Positions 25,628 through 43,200 of a stretch of 64,000 nucleotides of DNA are shown piece by piece. The stretch covers positions 248,001 through 312,000 of the forward strand of contig DF236978.1 in the NCBI GenBank assembly GCA_000708835.1, read 5' to 3'. The translations under genes were made by a program, and so were the position numbers. A model generated the notes under the pieces. The model saw only the letters and a program-made list of their open reading frames with translations. It was not told the DNA's origin and made no database searches. Source of the DNA: Klebsormidium nitens. Lineage: Eukaryota; Streptophyta; Klebsormidiophyceae; Klebsormidiales; Klebsormidiaceae. The stretch's first letter is position 1. Every line of letters begins with the position of its first letter.

Positions 25628-28600
25628 CTAAGCGGCGTTCTGGAAGATCTGCTGCACGTAAGGGGCGGCCTGCTCTGGGAAGAACTGGAGCACCGCAATC
25701 AAAGCTGCGAAACAAGAAACGAGGACCGGAAACCAGTCAGAATCGATACAACATCCGAAAATGCCTTTCCAAGAGAGAGTCTTGGACCCCATGACGTAGT
25801 TCAACAAGACTACTCGCACAGCTCTCTGAGCTCTCACCAAGCCCTGAACAGGAAGGGCCATCGCAAACATATCCAAACCTTGCCGATGACCGTGAAGGTC
25901 TCTTCAGACGCAACGTTCGGAAAGAAAACAGCTAAATGCTGGTAAGTCCCTTATTCTGCCAGCAACTCGTTTCTGCTCCACGAGCAGGAACACACAGCTT
26001 GCGGACACAGACGCAAAGCTCAAAGATCGCCTTCCTTTCGCCAGCAAGTGAAATACCGACGTTCGTAGCTTCAAAATGCATCCAGTCAGCTTTGAGATGA
26101 CCTCTGCCTTTCATGACGCGTGCATATCTCTCTAGCCGCCCGGGAGGGCCAGGAGCAGGCGGTAGAGTGACGCAGCAAGCGGACGCAATGTTTCGATAGA
26201 AACAGAGAGAGTACCTGATCACTCGTTGAGGACGAGTGACCAATCTCGCAAAGCTATCTGCAGAACTCAAGCGACTGAAAAGATCGAAACCCCCAGACTT
26301 CTAGACTTCAGAACATAAAGATGAAAATTGTTCGCTCTTTTTCCTTTCCCCCCTTGCGAGAGAGCCGCGGAAGGTTTGCTACATTTGTCATTTCCAAACT
26401 AGGAGGCCTGGATTGCACTACTGCTCGTCTACGGGATGTTGCATCGTCACAGTTGCGCAAATGGGGACATAGGATCGACCTCTTTGCCTCAACTGAAGAG
26501 CCTTTCGACTAGATCCACACAAAACCGACCATTTCTGCATTTCAATGAAGACGGCTTACTGATCAAAATGGAGCCCACGACGATGCTGACGGGCTGTTGG
26601 TACTGCGAGATGCCGCCCTTGCCTGCGTCCTTCAGCTCCCGCGGCCCCGCCTTCTCCACGACACCTGCCGAGGCAGAACGAGTCGAGGCTGACTTACTCG
26701 AACCTCTGTTATAGCACTTTGTAATGGCCCCACTTCAATGGAAGGCTACAAGCAAGGACTATGATCCTCGTAAAACGGTTTGGCATAACCCTGGTGAGAA
26801 TTCCCGACTACCATTTTCGGCTATGAGCCTCCTCAAAGTCCTTGTTCTAGTCCCCTCGTTTCTTCTCTTGCTATAATCCCTTGGCTACAAACCGGCCAAG
26901 GTCAGTGCTGGACGGTCGTGGAAGAAGAGCAGCGAACTCGGATGGGAGAAAGCCTTCGGGCTACTGACTGCCCATTCGCAACAAGCTTTCACGAAACTTG
27001 CAGATTGAACACTCAAAGAGCCCACAGAGCCGTTCGGACAAGTGAAAACACGGCATCACAGTACAGTTTGTCAGAGAATACATGACGCCGCCGGAACAGC
27101 GGACAACGAGCAAAGACGAGTCCAAAGCGCTAATTGCGACGAGGATGTGGCCAGATCGTTTTCCGACAGCTGGGACCGGGCCGAACGGACACGCAGCGTA
27201 ATCAGGTAAAGTGAACGGAACAAACTTCAAAGGAGGCTCGTACCCGGCTTGATGTCGTTGAGGCCCTTTGCAATGAAAGCCACCTCCGCCCAACCCTTGT
27301 CTTCTAGATCGTCCGCAGCCTGACCGGACCTGCAAGTAGTAGGGGTGTCCGAAATTTGTTAGAGCCGTGATACACGAAGTGCTAAAATCCGATATGCCTG
27401 TCGGGCCACAGAGTAAGAAGGGAGGTTCCGATTTGTTGGAGTCTTAATCTACAAGACGTCACCGTTGGACATGCGTATGAACCAAGAAGGGAGGCTTGGA
27501 ATTGTAGAACCTCTATAAACGAGGCGCGACTGTTGAAAATGCATGTTGGGGCCACGGACTAAGGAGGGAGGTCGCACTTCGGAGCCTGGACTCAGCAAGA
27601 GCAGAAAGTTTTGAAGTTCGACTATGTCGCGGGATCTTGGAAAGTGGGTTTGATGTTCAGGAATCCGCGAATACACAAATCGGATACGGAGGTCTGATTG
27701 CGTTGAGGACCACACGCAAGACGACGTCGCTGAGGCGGAACGAACGACATAGTTATTTGGAAGATGCGGAACCGATGAAGGTGTACTCTTGAGATTGCTC
27801 GTCTTCGTCCAACCCGGAAGCTCGCTACTCCAGTCCTTTTCTGTCGAACCGCTTCTGTGAGCGATGCATCGCCTGCCACCGAGGAGTTACGAGCCAAACT
27901 AGCTGGCTAAACCTCAATTCAATAATTCTCAAGAAAGATAAAAATAAGCCAAGATAATACTAAGCTCCGACTAACACTAAAAACCCTAACCCAAAAAGAT
28001 ACCTGCTCCGCACCCGTACCCACCCTAACCACCAAACTAACCCTACCCGTCCCAGTGCGGTTACCTTCTTATTATCTTGGCTTATTATTATCTTTCTTGA
28101 GTTCAATCTCAATTCCGACCGTTTGATTACTAGGAGACTCCACCCAGAAGCACCCGGAGGACACACACGACGAATTATTAACAATGTCAGGAGGATTGAC
28201 GTCAACTAGACGTCAGACGTCAGTTCCAGGACGATAACACCTTATACACTCCGGAGCTCGTCGCCTTCAAGAAAGCCATAAGCACCACGCAATTCACGAA
28301 AGAGCCTGAAATGCGACGACAATCCCAGTACAAGGCTGGAGACCTTAAAACGCGTCCTCATCAAAAACCGAAAAGATATTTATGTTCCCAAGGTGTCGGA
28401 GACACCGGAGTATATTCCCACCTAAGGCCCTCCTGGCAGACAAGGAGTAGCTTTTGGTCCTTGGGGTACTGCGAGATTTTGCTGTTGAAGTCGGGGTTGG
28501 GCTTGGTAAACGCGTTTCCGTAGAGCAGACCCACGTAGTTGTTATGCAGCAACCGCAGGACCAGTGTGCCTGCGCAGGATCAACGGGCAGACACCTGTGA

Positions 28601-31600
28601 ATCTTGCGGCAACAGGTGCTTGAAGTCTACCCTTGGCAGGAGGTAGTTACCTGTCTATCAGTTGATGTTTTCGCAGTGCTGCTGGCAACAATTCCGAACG
28701 TTCATGTCGGCATAACGTTCCTTAAGGCTCTTTTGGCGAGCTGTGACTTTGCAGGACGTAGCGCCTGCCAAGGCAGTGCCAGCAACACCTCTGGTAAGGA
28801 TGGAAATTTCCGTACGATTCCTCGCTTTCGGATTCCCTGCAGGGTAGAGCTTCGGAAAACGCTCGCCCCCTCCTCACCCTAGTCTCTAACCCAATGATCC
28901 TTTCCCGCTTGCATTTGAGAAACGCAACAATGAATGAGACGTTTTACGACAGTCCCGGCAAGAACTGAGCACTCACTGGGGTCCATGGCCGTGTTCTCAA
29001 CGAACAGCGGTACGTGCTCGCTGTTCTTGATGTGCGCCTTCTCGTACTGCTTCTCGTCCCGTACGTCAATCACCTTATAACCCTCCGCGATCAACGCGGG
29101 CACCTCGCTCGCATTGATGGACCGCAGCTCGGCGACCGCGGCACCTAATTCAAAATCAGGAAAGACGGTTATTAGTAATCTGACCGTCGACTACCTTGCT
29201 CGTATTCGACTTTGAATTTGCATTCACACTTCTTTACCCACACTGGACAACAATCCCGGGACTGGGGCTCCTGTCTTCCGGAGGAGAGGGTGTTTATCCG
29301 CCCCTCGCCTGTCGAAGTTCGTCAATCGGAGGAGTTTCTGTTGTGGCTAAACCTGGATGGAACCCGTGCAGAAAATTGTGAGCAGACCGAACAACGTTTT
29401 CCATTCATTCTGAATATACAATCCGATTGATCTGCGCTACTTTGGCTCGCATTGATGGACCCCGACTCGGCGACCGCGACTATCAAAATCCAATACAAGC
29501 TTTTGAGTGATTCGATGGGGCCGATTTGTTCCTTTCTCTGTTAGTCGTCAGAACTTCTTTTCATGGTATGTGCGCCAGTTCGTTCCCATTGACGAACCGC
29601 AACTGGGCGGAATCAAGGAAGGTGTATGGGACGTGGTTTGGAGTGCGTCTGTCGTTCCCGCTCAATTTGTGTTCCGACATTCTTGTGCGATGCCTGCATT
29701 CAGTCTCGCCACCTCCATCTGCGGGACGCAGCTCACCAACCAACGCTCCCGAGACAGGACTTCAAAATAAAACTTCACAGGCGATAACTTCACAGGTGGA
29801 CCTGACGGGGTCCTTGCATTCCCTTTTGCAAAGATCTGTAGCAAGTACATCTGATAGAAAAGGAATGACACTTGGCGCAGGTGTCTGGTAAGGACATGAG
29901 ACAGGATAGAATAGACAGAAAACTGGAGCTTTTGGCTGTGTAACTCGGACCTACGTGATCGGGAAGCCTTGGAACACATTAAATGCCCCCAGCCAGCTCA
30001 GCATTGTGTGTGGAAAAAGGATTTCCAGATGACTAACAAACAGCTTGTTTGAGGGACACAAGACAAGACAGCTGAAAATTCAGAACAAAGTCGAGTCTAG
30101 GAAAACATGACGCAGCTGCGATACATCTGGTTGGGGCCATTCCTGAATGATGATTGAAAGGCACAGGTCAAATACTACAAACAAAGGTTTGAATATACGG
30201 ACCCGATTCAGAGCCTCAGACAAAGCACTATCCTCAACAGTAACAACAGAAAACATGGCGCCAAAAGGGACTAGAGACAATCTTTTGTCTGCTGAAGGAC
30301 AAGCTGAGGTTTTCCTCAACCCCATGAGCGGTGGTACTTATCGATGGTGCGCACATCTTAGAAGTGGACATGTTCCTACAGACACCTGAGGGTGCCACTC
30401 TGAAACGATGTTGCAATATTCGTACACACCCTGCCCCAACTTAACAGATTCAATTTGAAAGAGACAATTCTCCACACTCTGCTTGTACCCACTTGAGCAA
30501 CCTGCATCCGCCCAATTGCCAGGGGGCTATAATGTGTGCGCCAAGTCAAAGAAGGCAGGAAAGACGAAAGCAAACGAGAATACCACCACTAGTAGACTTG
30601 CTGTTATGGGGTATTCGTGGGGTAAAACTGGATTCCACTCTGATTTGAATCAAATGGGGACAAACCAAAGTTGGCCCACAGAGGTGCCTAAGGCATGCTT
30701 TTCTTTTAATAGCACTAGGGATGTCCATTTCTTGGGGATGCACTATTTACCACCAACATGCGAAGAAATGGCTAAAAATAAAAATTGGTACCCCTTTCTC
30801 CAATGCTGAGACATATTGAGCATTCAGTGACAACACAGGAAGCGCAGGTTTATGACAATTGACGCCCCAAACCCTAGAGCTAACTCCTTCAATGCAATTC
30901 AGCACCCTGTGTGGAAGGGGCTTTGGTGGCCGCCACCAAAAGCCCTGGCTTGCGGACATGATCGCTTAGGGGTAGGTTGTTTAAAGGGCCGGTCGTTTCC
31001 AAAAAACCCACAGGACTTGCCACTGGCCCATCTTTTTGCCCAACAGAAACTTCCAACCCAGATCCATAGCTTTACACTGCCCAAAGTACAATCGGTTTAG
31101 CGACCGGCACACGAGTGCAAGATCTCGGGAGAAATCCAATGACGACCCACTCAAAACTACCTTGCAAGATTGCTGGAGGTTTTGGACTCCAAAAACACAA
31201 ATGCAAGGCTTGCAGGACTGATGAGGTTGACTAGCTACACATATGTTTCACAAGGCAACAGCTTTGACAGAGACTCTTTTATTGCATCAATCAGGGGAAA
31301 AACAAACAAAATTAAGTAGTGCTGTTGGTCAAAGCCGCACATATTACAAATGCCGTCATGCTCTTCCCGGGAACAAAGGTCCGTTTGTTTTAACCTTCAA
31401 GTTCCAAGCTCTCAGATATGTGCTGCACCTTTCAAATTGGGGGTGGTAGGACTGTCCATAACTTTCCATGTGCATTTCAATTGGCACTGACATCTTTACT
31501 TGTCTTCAACAAGCCTTCAGAAAACTTTCATCCCAGAGATACGGCGGAACCGTAAGGGCCGCTTATCCAGACGCACCTTGTCGGGCTACGCTTCGTCTCC

Positions 31601-31748
31601 TCGCACCCCGTGTAATGCTGCGTGGCAGCCTTGCGCCCACGTATGCAGATGAGACATTGTCCAAAGGGGTTCGAGCTGTCTGACTCCTGCACCCGGTGGA
31701 CAACTTGGACGCACTTTGAACAGAAGCTGTCAGTGATGCTGCCGCCAT
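25628..31748 (-). CDS. STR11: STR11-like chloroplast rhodanese-domain membrane protein
   Basis: Six exons (31748-31577, 29144-28977, 28569-28422, 27329-27244, 26664-26560, 25704-25628) join in phase to 251 aa. Exon 1 is a Ser/Ala/Arg-rich plastid transit peptide (MAAASLTASVQSASKLSTG). Exons 2-4 form one rhodanese domain: VIDVRDEKQYEKAHIKNSEH, then the active-site loop LLVCQEGLR with Cys158, then the GQAADDLEDKGW helix and FIAKGLNDIKPG. Exons 5-6 give a C-terminal membrane span (SIVVGSILITLIAVLQFFPEQ), the layout of Arabidopsis STR11 in the thylakoid or envelope. Sulfurtransferase activity is possible because the Cys is kept, but substrates of this group are unknown. Intron 1 is about 2.4 kb and carries a partial copy of the exon 2 edge. 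Confidence 0.9.
27320..27590 (-). repeat. Degenerate 69-79-bp tandem array beside STR11 exon 4
   Basis: Four related units have anchor sequences at about 27347, 27426, 27495 and 27572 (for example TTCCGATTTGTTGGAGTC). Each begins near an AAGAAGGGAGG-like word that corresponds to the splice-acceptor side of STR11 exon 4 (acceptor at 27330-27331). Similarity falls with distance from the exon. Confidence 0.5.
27928..28101. mobile_element. Foldback element with 32-bp inverted repeats
   Basis: The arm at 27928-27959 (begins CTCAAGAAAGATAAAAATAA) is inverted at 28070-28101 with a single mismatch. The interior contains CACCCTAACCACCAA and AACCCTACC, the same core as the element at 20319-20479. It sits in the third intron of the STR11-like gene. 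There is no coding capacity. Confidence 0.75.
29448..29500 (-). repeat. Partial copy of STR11 exon 2 start and acceptor
   Basis: The plus-strand sequence CTCGCATTGATGGACC followed by CTCGGCGACCGCG matches the true exon 2 5' edge at about 29108-29160, 340 bp away, with the acceptor side partly altered. A weaker third copy may lie near 29586-29625 (CATTGACGAACCGCAACTGG). Confidence 0.65.
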
Positions 31749-36697
<4,949 letters not shown>

Positions 36698-37277
36698 TCA
36701 TTCTTGGCGGGAGCACGCCAGGAACGATGGTTTACGAGGCTGGAATCTGCCGAAGAGAAATTGCGGCAGTCGCGGAATCCGTACAAATGGACTCGAGACT
36801 ACATCTTTGTCCTAAGGTGCTCGTTTGTAAGCCCAAGGTGCTCGTTTGTAAGCCCTATAGAAATTGGTCAGATGACACATCAATTATATACATAATGTTT
36901 AGTTTGCATGTAAATTTCACAAGATTACTAATGATGAATGACATTGACTATAGATGACTTTCCGTCATTTGGTTGCATGCAAGCACAAGCTCTAGATCGG
37001 CACCGTGCAACCGTACAAGACTGCGCATTCCCATGAGACACCGGAGAGTCGGAACAACAGCTGCATACAAGCATCATTGGGCCATGGATTTGTAGCGCGG
37101 GCCCCAGCCCGGCGGCCGGCCGGCCCCGGCCGCGCACGCGTGCGGAGAAAACTGCGCCCTCTTGTGCGCGCAGGCCCACAAAAAGAAGCAACGTACGGAC
37201 TTGATCCATGCACATGGCCCTGGGGGAGGCTCGAGAGCAGGACTCGTTCTGACGCTTGCGACGGCAGGGAAGGCGCC
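36698..37277. repeat. SDR-SAMC spacer with a 21-bp direct repeat
   Basis: Short spacer between two genes on the same strand. It includes the 21-bp word at 36814-36834 (AAGGTGCTCGTTTGTAAGCC plus C) repeated exactly and immediately at 36835-36855. A GC-rich stretch at about 37100-37200 probably belongs to the SAMC 5' region. Confidence 0.6.
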
Positions 37278-40200
37278 ATGGTCCACTCGAGGCATTCTCA
37301 GTTGGGCTCTTCTCTTGAAATGCCTGCAGAGTGGCAGCATTCTCCACCATCCAGCCTCCTCTTTGTTGGACCCCTCCAGGTTCCAGAGTTCCAGCCATTG
37401 AAAACTGAAGCCACGCCTCTCCAGCTAGCGCCATTTGCTTCCATCAGAAGCCAAGGCTCAGATATTCAGCCTTTTGTTGAAGAGTTGCAACAGGGTTTGG
37501 CTAATCAGGCCGAGGAGTTTGCTAGGGGAGTCGAGGGTACCAAGAGGAGGTTTAGAAACTTGGCCAGGGGTTTGAGAGAGGGTTTGCAAAAGGGGGGAAG
37601 CAGACTGGGACTGGTGCACATGCAAACAGAGCACAAGAGCTGCCCTCAGCATGACCATGTTGGCACAAGTAAGCAAAAGTGGCGGCATTGCATCATAGAG
37701 ACAATGCGACAAGTTGTCCGCTTGCTTGCATGATGCCACCCTGACTGCTTCATAGCAGTTTGCAATTACCACCGTTTATACTCAATTTGCAAACACACTG
37801 ATTCAGCAACCACTTCTTTACAAGCCGCTTCAAATGTCTCCAATTGTCAGTTGAGTCGTGTGTTCAAGTTCTACATGGCCTTGAGCTTTTTACCACCAGT
37901 TGTTGGAGCGCTTAAAGAGCGTGCTGAGGCAATCGTTGCATCACCCTCTGATTCGTTGTCCTGTGCAATGCTGCTTGTCCTTTCAGACTCGGGTTCCTGG
38001 CTTGGCATGCTGGAAGCGGGCAATCAATTCGGTGACATTGAACATGTATCGTTTTTCTTGTATCAGGAGGCCTTCTTTTTGCGTCCATTTCCGAGAGCAC
38101 GAGCGCCCCACGGAGGCGCAAGTCCCAAAGCTCAGGCGAAGAGGGAACCGACAAGAAGATTCAGCTTGTCAGCAGTACCACCGTCACCAAGAAGGAGTTC
38201 ACTGTGCAGGATCTCCTGAGTAAGTTGTTGATTACCGGAACTCTCTGAGCAATTCCAAGGAGTGTGCTAGGTTGACTCTGAGGTGAACAGTAGTGGTATA
38301 AGACAGGATGGTGGCCTCAGTTTTCTCATCTGATAGGTTGCGTATTTGGAAGGCTGTTCCAAACATCGTGGACTGTGTACTGTGGAGCTTTGGTGCCAAG
38401 GGGGAGACTTTTCTTTTCAGACATTGGAGTCCGAGGGAGACGGTATTCTTTCCTTATAGTGGAGTCCAGCGGTTTCAAACAACTCTGAAATTCTACCAAA
38501 AGAGCTTTCTGCAACTGAGGCGATCCTGTTGGGGGGTGAATCTGGACCAGATATAGTATCGTTACATCCACAAAACTGGACAATGTATCAAGCAGAATGA
38601 AAGCGAACCGATGATGATTCAACCAGACAAGTGTTCAAAGTTATCAAGCAAGCAGAATGAAAGCTAACCAATGATGAATCAACTGGACAGTTGTTCAATA
38701 TAATGAAGCGGAGCTTTATCTGGGACTTTGGCCAATGTATCTGCTTGATAGCAGGGTCAGTCAAGTAGTCAAATGGGTCATCAGCAGCACATCTGACCAA
38801 ATATTCTTCTGCTTTGCAGTTGGGGCTGTTTCTGGTGGCGCCGCGGGGGTGTCTGTGGAGACAGCGCTCTATCCAATTGATACCATAAAAACCCGCCTTC
38901 AAGTAAGTCCCATCTTACATGTTCCTGTCTCAAGTGGCGGAACAGTCTTCCTGGTAGCCGTAGCTTGTCCAATGATAGTATTCGGCCCCTCTTGTGACCT
39001 CTGCCTTCGAAGTTACATATCTCTTTCTCTTGATGATGTCCATCATCTGTTCAATTGCTGTGCAAGAAACGTGTAAAACAAGTAAGAAGGCAAAGTTTCA
39101 AACGAAGGGCCTTAGTGGTGTCTGTTGCCCTACCATTCACGGCATCAGGCGAACGGAAGGCAGCCACGGACTAGAGCAAAGGTCTGTTGTCTGTACTTCA
39201 AATTCTACAGATGTACAGTGACCTTGCATAGAAGGCAATTGACACACGCCAGTCGGCGTTAGACCGTTCTGAGGGAGGAGACACGGCCACACGCTTTCTC
39301 GTGTGTCTTTGGATGCTTCACTGTTTGATCATCGCTGCGTGCTTCGCTGTCTTCGTGAAGACCCTCTGATCTGCACAGGCCCCCTTTACTAAGCACCGTC
39401 AAGGACTTCTGTCAAAATCGTGCCTCCACAAAAACCACAGATTTCACACACTCTTTCGCACGGCTATTCTCAGCTGCTGATTGTTTCGAAAATTGCATGA
39501 ACTCCGATACCGCCAGCGCCTAGTGTTTCCACCTCCGCTCGGTCTCTGACCCGCCTATGTATCAAGCTGCCTCCCAGACCCAATCTGACCGTTTATAGTT
39601 TGACGGGGTGGAGCGGATTGGTATCGATCTTGACACAATGTGCAACGTTGCTTATTTGCGTGAAGGTTCTCTCCAAAGGAGGCAGCCTCAGCTTCAAGGG
39701 CCTCTACTCCGGATTAAGCGGTAACCTCGCGGGGGTCCTACCGTGAGTAACGCGCCCATAAGTCTCGTGCAAAATACAGACCCCAAGACAAAAAGCGCAT
39801 CTATTGGTTTCCCGAGCCGAAGTCGGTTCCTCTTCTGAAAGTTTCTTAGGTTGTTTGGTTCAGCTCCGGTGATGCTCGCCCTGGTACTCACTAGAGTTGC
39901 AACAATCACATTTGACTTCTAGTCATCTGGTAAAAGCCAACAATCTCGGATGATTGACGTCGACCAAGCTTCGAGCACCTTCATGACGTGTTGGATTGAA
40001 AGAGGTCCAGTCACGTATGCATCGTGAAGGCGCCTTGCATTCTTGCGAAAGGTATCGTAGTGCATAGCGCTTTGCAGTCGAGCAAAAAGCTGACCGCTCC
40101 AAAAGGTTGTCTTTCCCTAGGCTTCTTCCCTTTTCGTTTCTCAGTGAACGCGCTTCAGTTGCGACTGCCGAATTCCAGCACACGTTGCTCATTCCATGGG

Positions 40201-43200
40201 TGTCTTGAGAGCTCCGTAACCTGAACTTTGGGTGCTAGAAAGATTGTTCTCGTTTTTTGTATCTTTTGAACAGTGCCTCCTTTTTGGTCCCCCACCGGAG
40301 CATTGAAAAGTCCGCTGCAGATCTCGGCGCAGCGCCTCGCTTTTCCTGTGGGCCTTCCAAATTGAAAGTCTTATCTTCATCCTATTTCTGTCGGAGCTTG
40401 TCAGGATCCGTTTGCCACTTTCGTGCCGCACGCCTCACCCCTTTGTCGGCATATCCGGACTCGTCAAGCAACACCCGCTCGATACATCCTCGAGTCCTTT
40501 TCCTACTGCAGGGTCCTTGGTGCACCAGTAACCCTCAATCATGCGGTTCTTCTTATTACGCGGACTTCTTGCAAGCTGCTTTGCACTCTTTGCAGTGCCT
40601 CCGCACTCTTCGTCTGCAATTACGAGCCCCTCAAGCGAAACCTTCTTGACCGCTTCTCCGAGCGCTTTATGTTGTGCTAGGACTTCTAGCAACGTGTCTT
40701 TCAATGGAACAGATCCTTAAGAGCGACACCTTCCTAATGCCAATGCGTCCGTTCATCCGCAGTGCCTCCGCGATCTTCGTCGCCATTTACGAGCCCCTCA
40801 AGCAGCATCTCCTCGACCGTTTCCCAGAGCGCTTTTCCTTCTGGCCAGAGTTTGGCAACAGAACAACTCTTCGCAGGTATCCATCTTCCACCTTGTGCTG
40901 ATTCACAACCGTTCAAGCTCCACTTTTGCAGTGCTTCCGCGATCTTCGTCGCCATTTACGAGCCCCTCAAGCAGCATCTGCTCGACCGCTTCCCCGAGCA
41001 ATGGAGCTCCGCGGCGCAACTGCTCGCGGCCGGGGCCGGGGCGACCGGCGCGTCCATTGTGCGCGTGCCGACCGAGGTCATCAAGCAGCGGATGCAGACG
41101 GGGCAGTTCACGTCAGCAGCGGGAGCCGTGAAGCAGATTCTGGCCAAAGAGGGGATGAAGGGGATGTACGCTGTGAGTGGCGCTGTTTTTGGGTTTATTT
41201 TTAGAGCAGGTGTCTTCTTTGGCAAGTCGCCGAGAAGCGGAGCTGTTCTTGCTCCGATTGTCCCGCTACTCTCGGGGGTACTTTCCGCACGCAAAGCTGG
41301 TACCTTACGACAGTCAGTGTGTCATCGGAAAAGAACACCATTGTCACCAGCCTTTTTGGGGTAGCACGACAGAGTATCATGATGAATTTTCTGACGCATG
41401 ATCGTACGAGTCGGCGGACTCAAAGACCACCCGCAGTGTTTCACCGGCGACGGCAGCGCCTTACCCCCGGCTATACAGTCGCTCAAAAGCAAAAAGACCC
41501 GCTCTGCAAACACCTTTCAAGGTTTAGAGGCATACTTTTCCAGGTCTAAAGGTTTTCAGGTTTAGGTCGTATATTCCCAAAGCACAGGAGTGTTACAGAT
41601 AGCTTGGTGTAGGTTTCCTGGTTTCCATGGTAGAAGGGCTAGAGGGGACGGTACGGTATGAGCGGGGTCAAGCGCCTCCTTTCCCTCCCTAAGAATGGAC
41701 TCGCTGTGAAAATGATGAGCCAATTGGGGCGTTACATTTGACTTCGCGTGTCTTTCTGAAGTGAAGGTCAGCCGTAAGGTTAAACCTAAAGCAAGGCTTG
41801 TGAACATTTCACCATTGGAAGACACATAAGAAACATGAACGCGCCACCTCGTGCCCGTATCTCTCAAGCTCAATGAACAGAAAGCTCATCAGACAATCAG
41901 CTTTTGACCTAACCAGAAGATTAGACCAAATGCTTTCGCCCCCTGTACACGCACCCAACCTAACTTCCTAAGTATACTCACCTGTCTTAGCAGTGTCTTC
42001 TTATCATTAAGCGCAATCTTGTCCTTGGCCGTATTCCCGTAAATCTTGTGCAGGGCTACGGGTCCTTCCTCCTCAGAGACCTTCCGTTTGACGCCATCGA
42101 GTTTGTCGCATACGAGCAGATCAAGTTAGCCGTGCAAAGGACGGTGAGTCGCTTGTGTTGTTGTGGATCTCCCTTATATGTCCACAAATCTCGCGCATAC
42201 GTGTCTGTTGTCTACAAGCAAATCAAGCTGGTCGTACAAAGGACGGTAGGTCGCTTATGCGTGGACGAGTCCCTCGCCATGAGAAGCGTTTCTTGGCTCG
42301 TGGCGCGATACTCAGTGGATTGTTCGCAGTTGGGAACACGTCTCGACTAATAACTAATAACCCCTAGATCTGGGCACCTGCATACGGAGGCACTTTGACG
42401 GGCTTAGATTCCAGAAAATTCTCTGGCGATCGATCCTTTCGCAAAAGCAGTTGTTACCAATCAACTATAGAGGCCTCAAATGACCAGAACCGTTGACGGA
42501 TGTGAACGCCAAGTGGCGACTTAACCGTGCCGTTGCAGAAGTTTCTCGGGGTCTAGCTCCCCTTTTACTCAACGGAAGACCGCATCCCCTCACCCCGCTG
42601 CTTCCTCATTCCGCCTCAATCCGTTCCGTGCAGAGGAAACGGAAAGAGCTGACGGCAGTCGAGACAGCGTTTGCGGGCGCGCTGGCGGGGGCTGTGACCG
42701 GGGCTGTGACGACCCCCCTGGACGTGATCAAGACGCGGCTCATGGTACAGGTGGGTTTTTCTTGAGGGGTGAAAGCGAGGGAAACGGATAGAATTCTTCT
42801 TGAATCCAGAAGTGATTGATATTCCTTTGCAGGGGAGAAGTGCTCGTGAGAGGCACCGCTTCCTTGGCCACCCCGCCGCCATTTGGGTGTGGCAGACTGG
42901 GGACGGGTGAAGCCGCGCAAGTTTCGCTCTTCTCTGAATCTATGGTTTGCACAGTGCGAGATGGTTATTTTTTCGGCCCTGCGTTATGCATAGTAGGCTC
43001 GGCTCGCAGCATGATTCCTTCCTGACAAATGCTGCCTCCTCTTACTGCCACGTTGCCGACTTCCGCAATCCAGCACGGAACTTCTGTTCGCTCCCTAAGC
43101 CCATACTGCGACGTCTAACAACAGCGCGCACCCAACCAGTTTTCCACCCCTCCACCCCCTTGAGTGCCACGTGTCCCTTCAATGTCCGTCCACGTGTCCC

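Noticed and set aside
40596-40900. Mutually exclusive alternative exons in SAMC
   Set aside because: The two upstream copies lack a proper donor and the second half of exon 5, so exon swapping would not give a working carrier.
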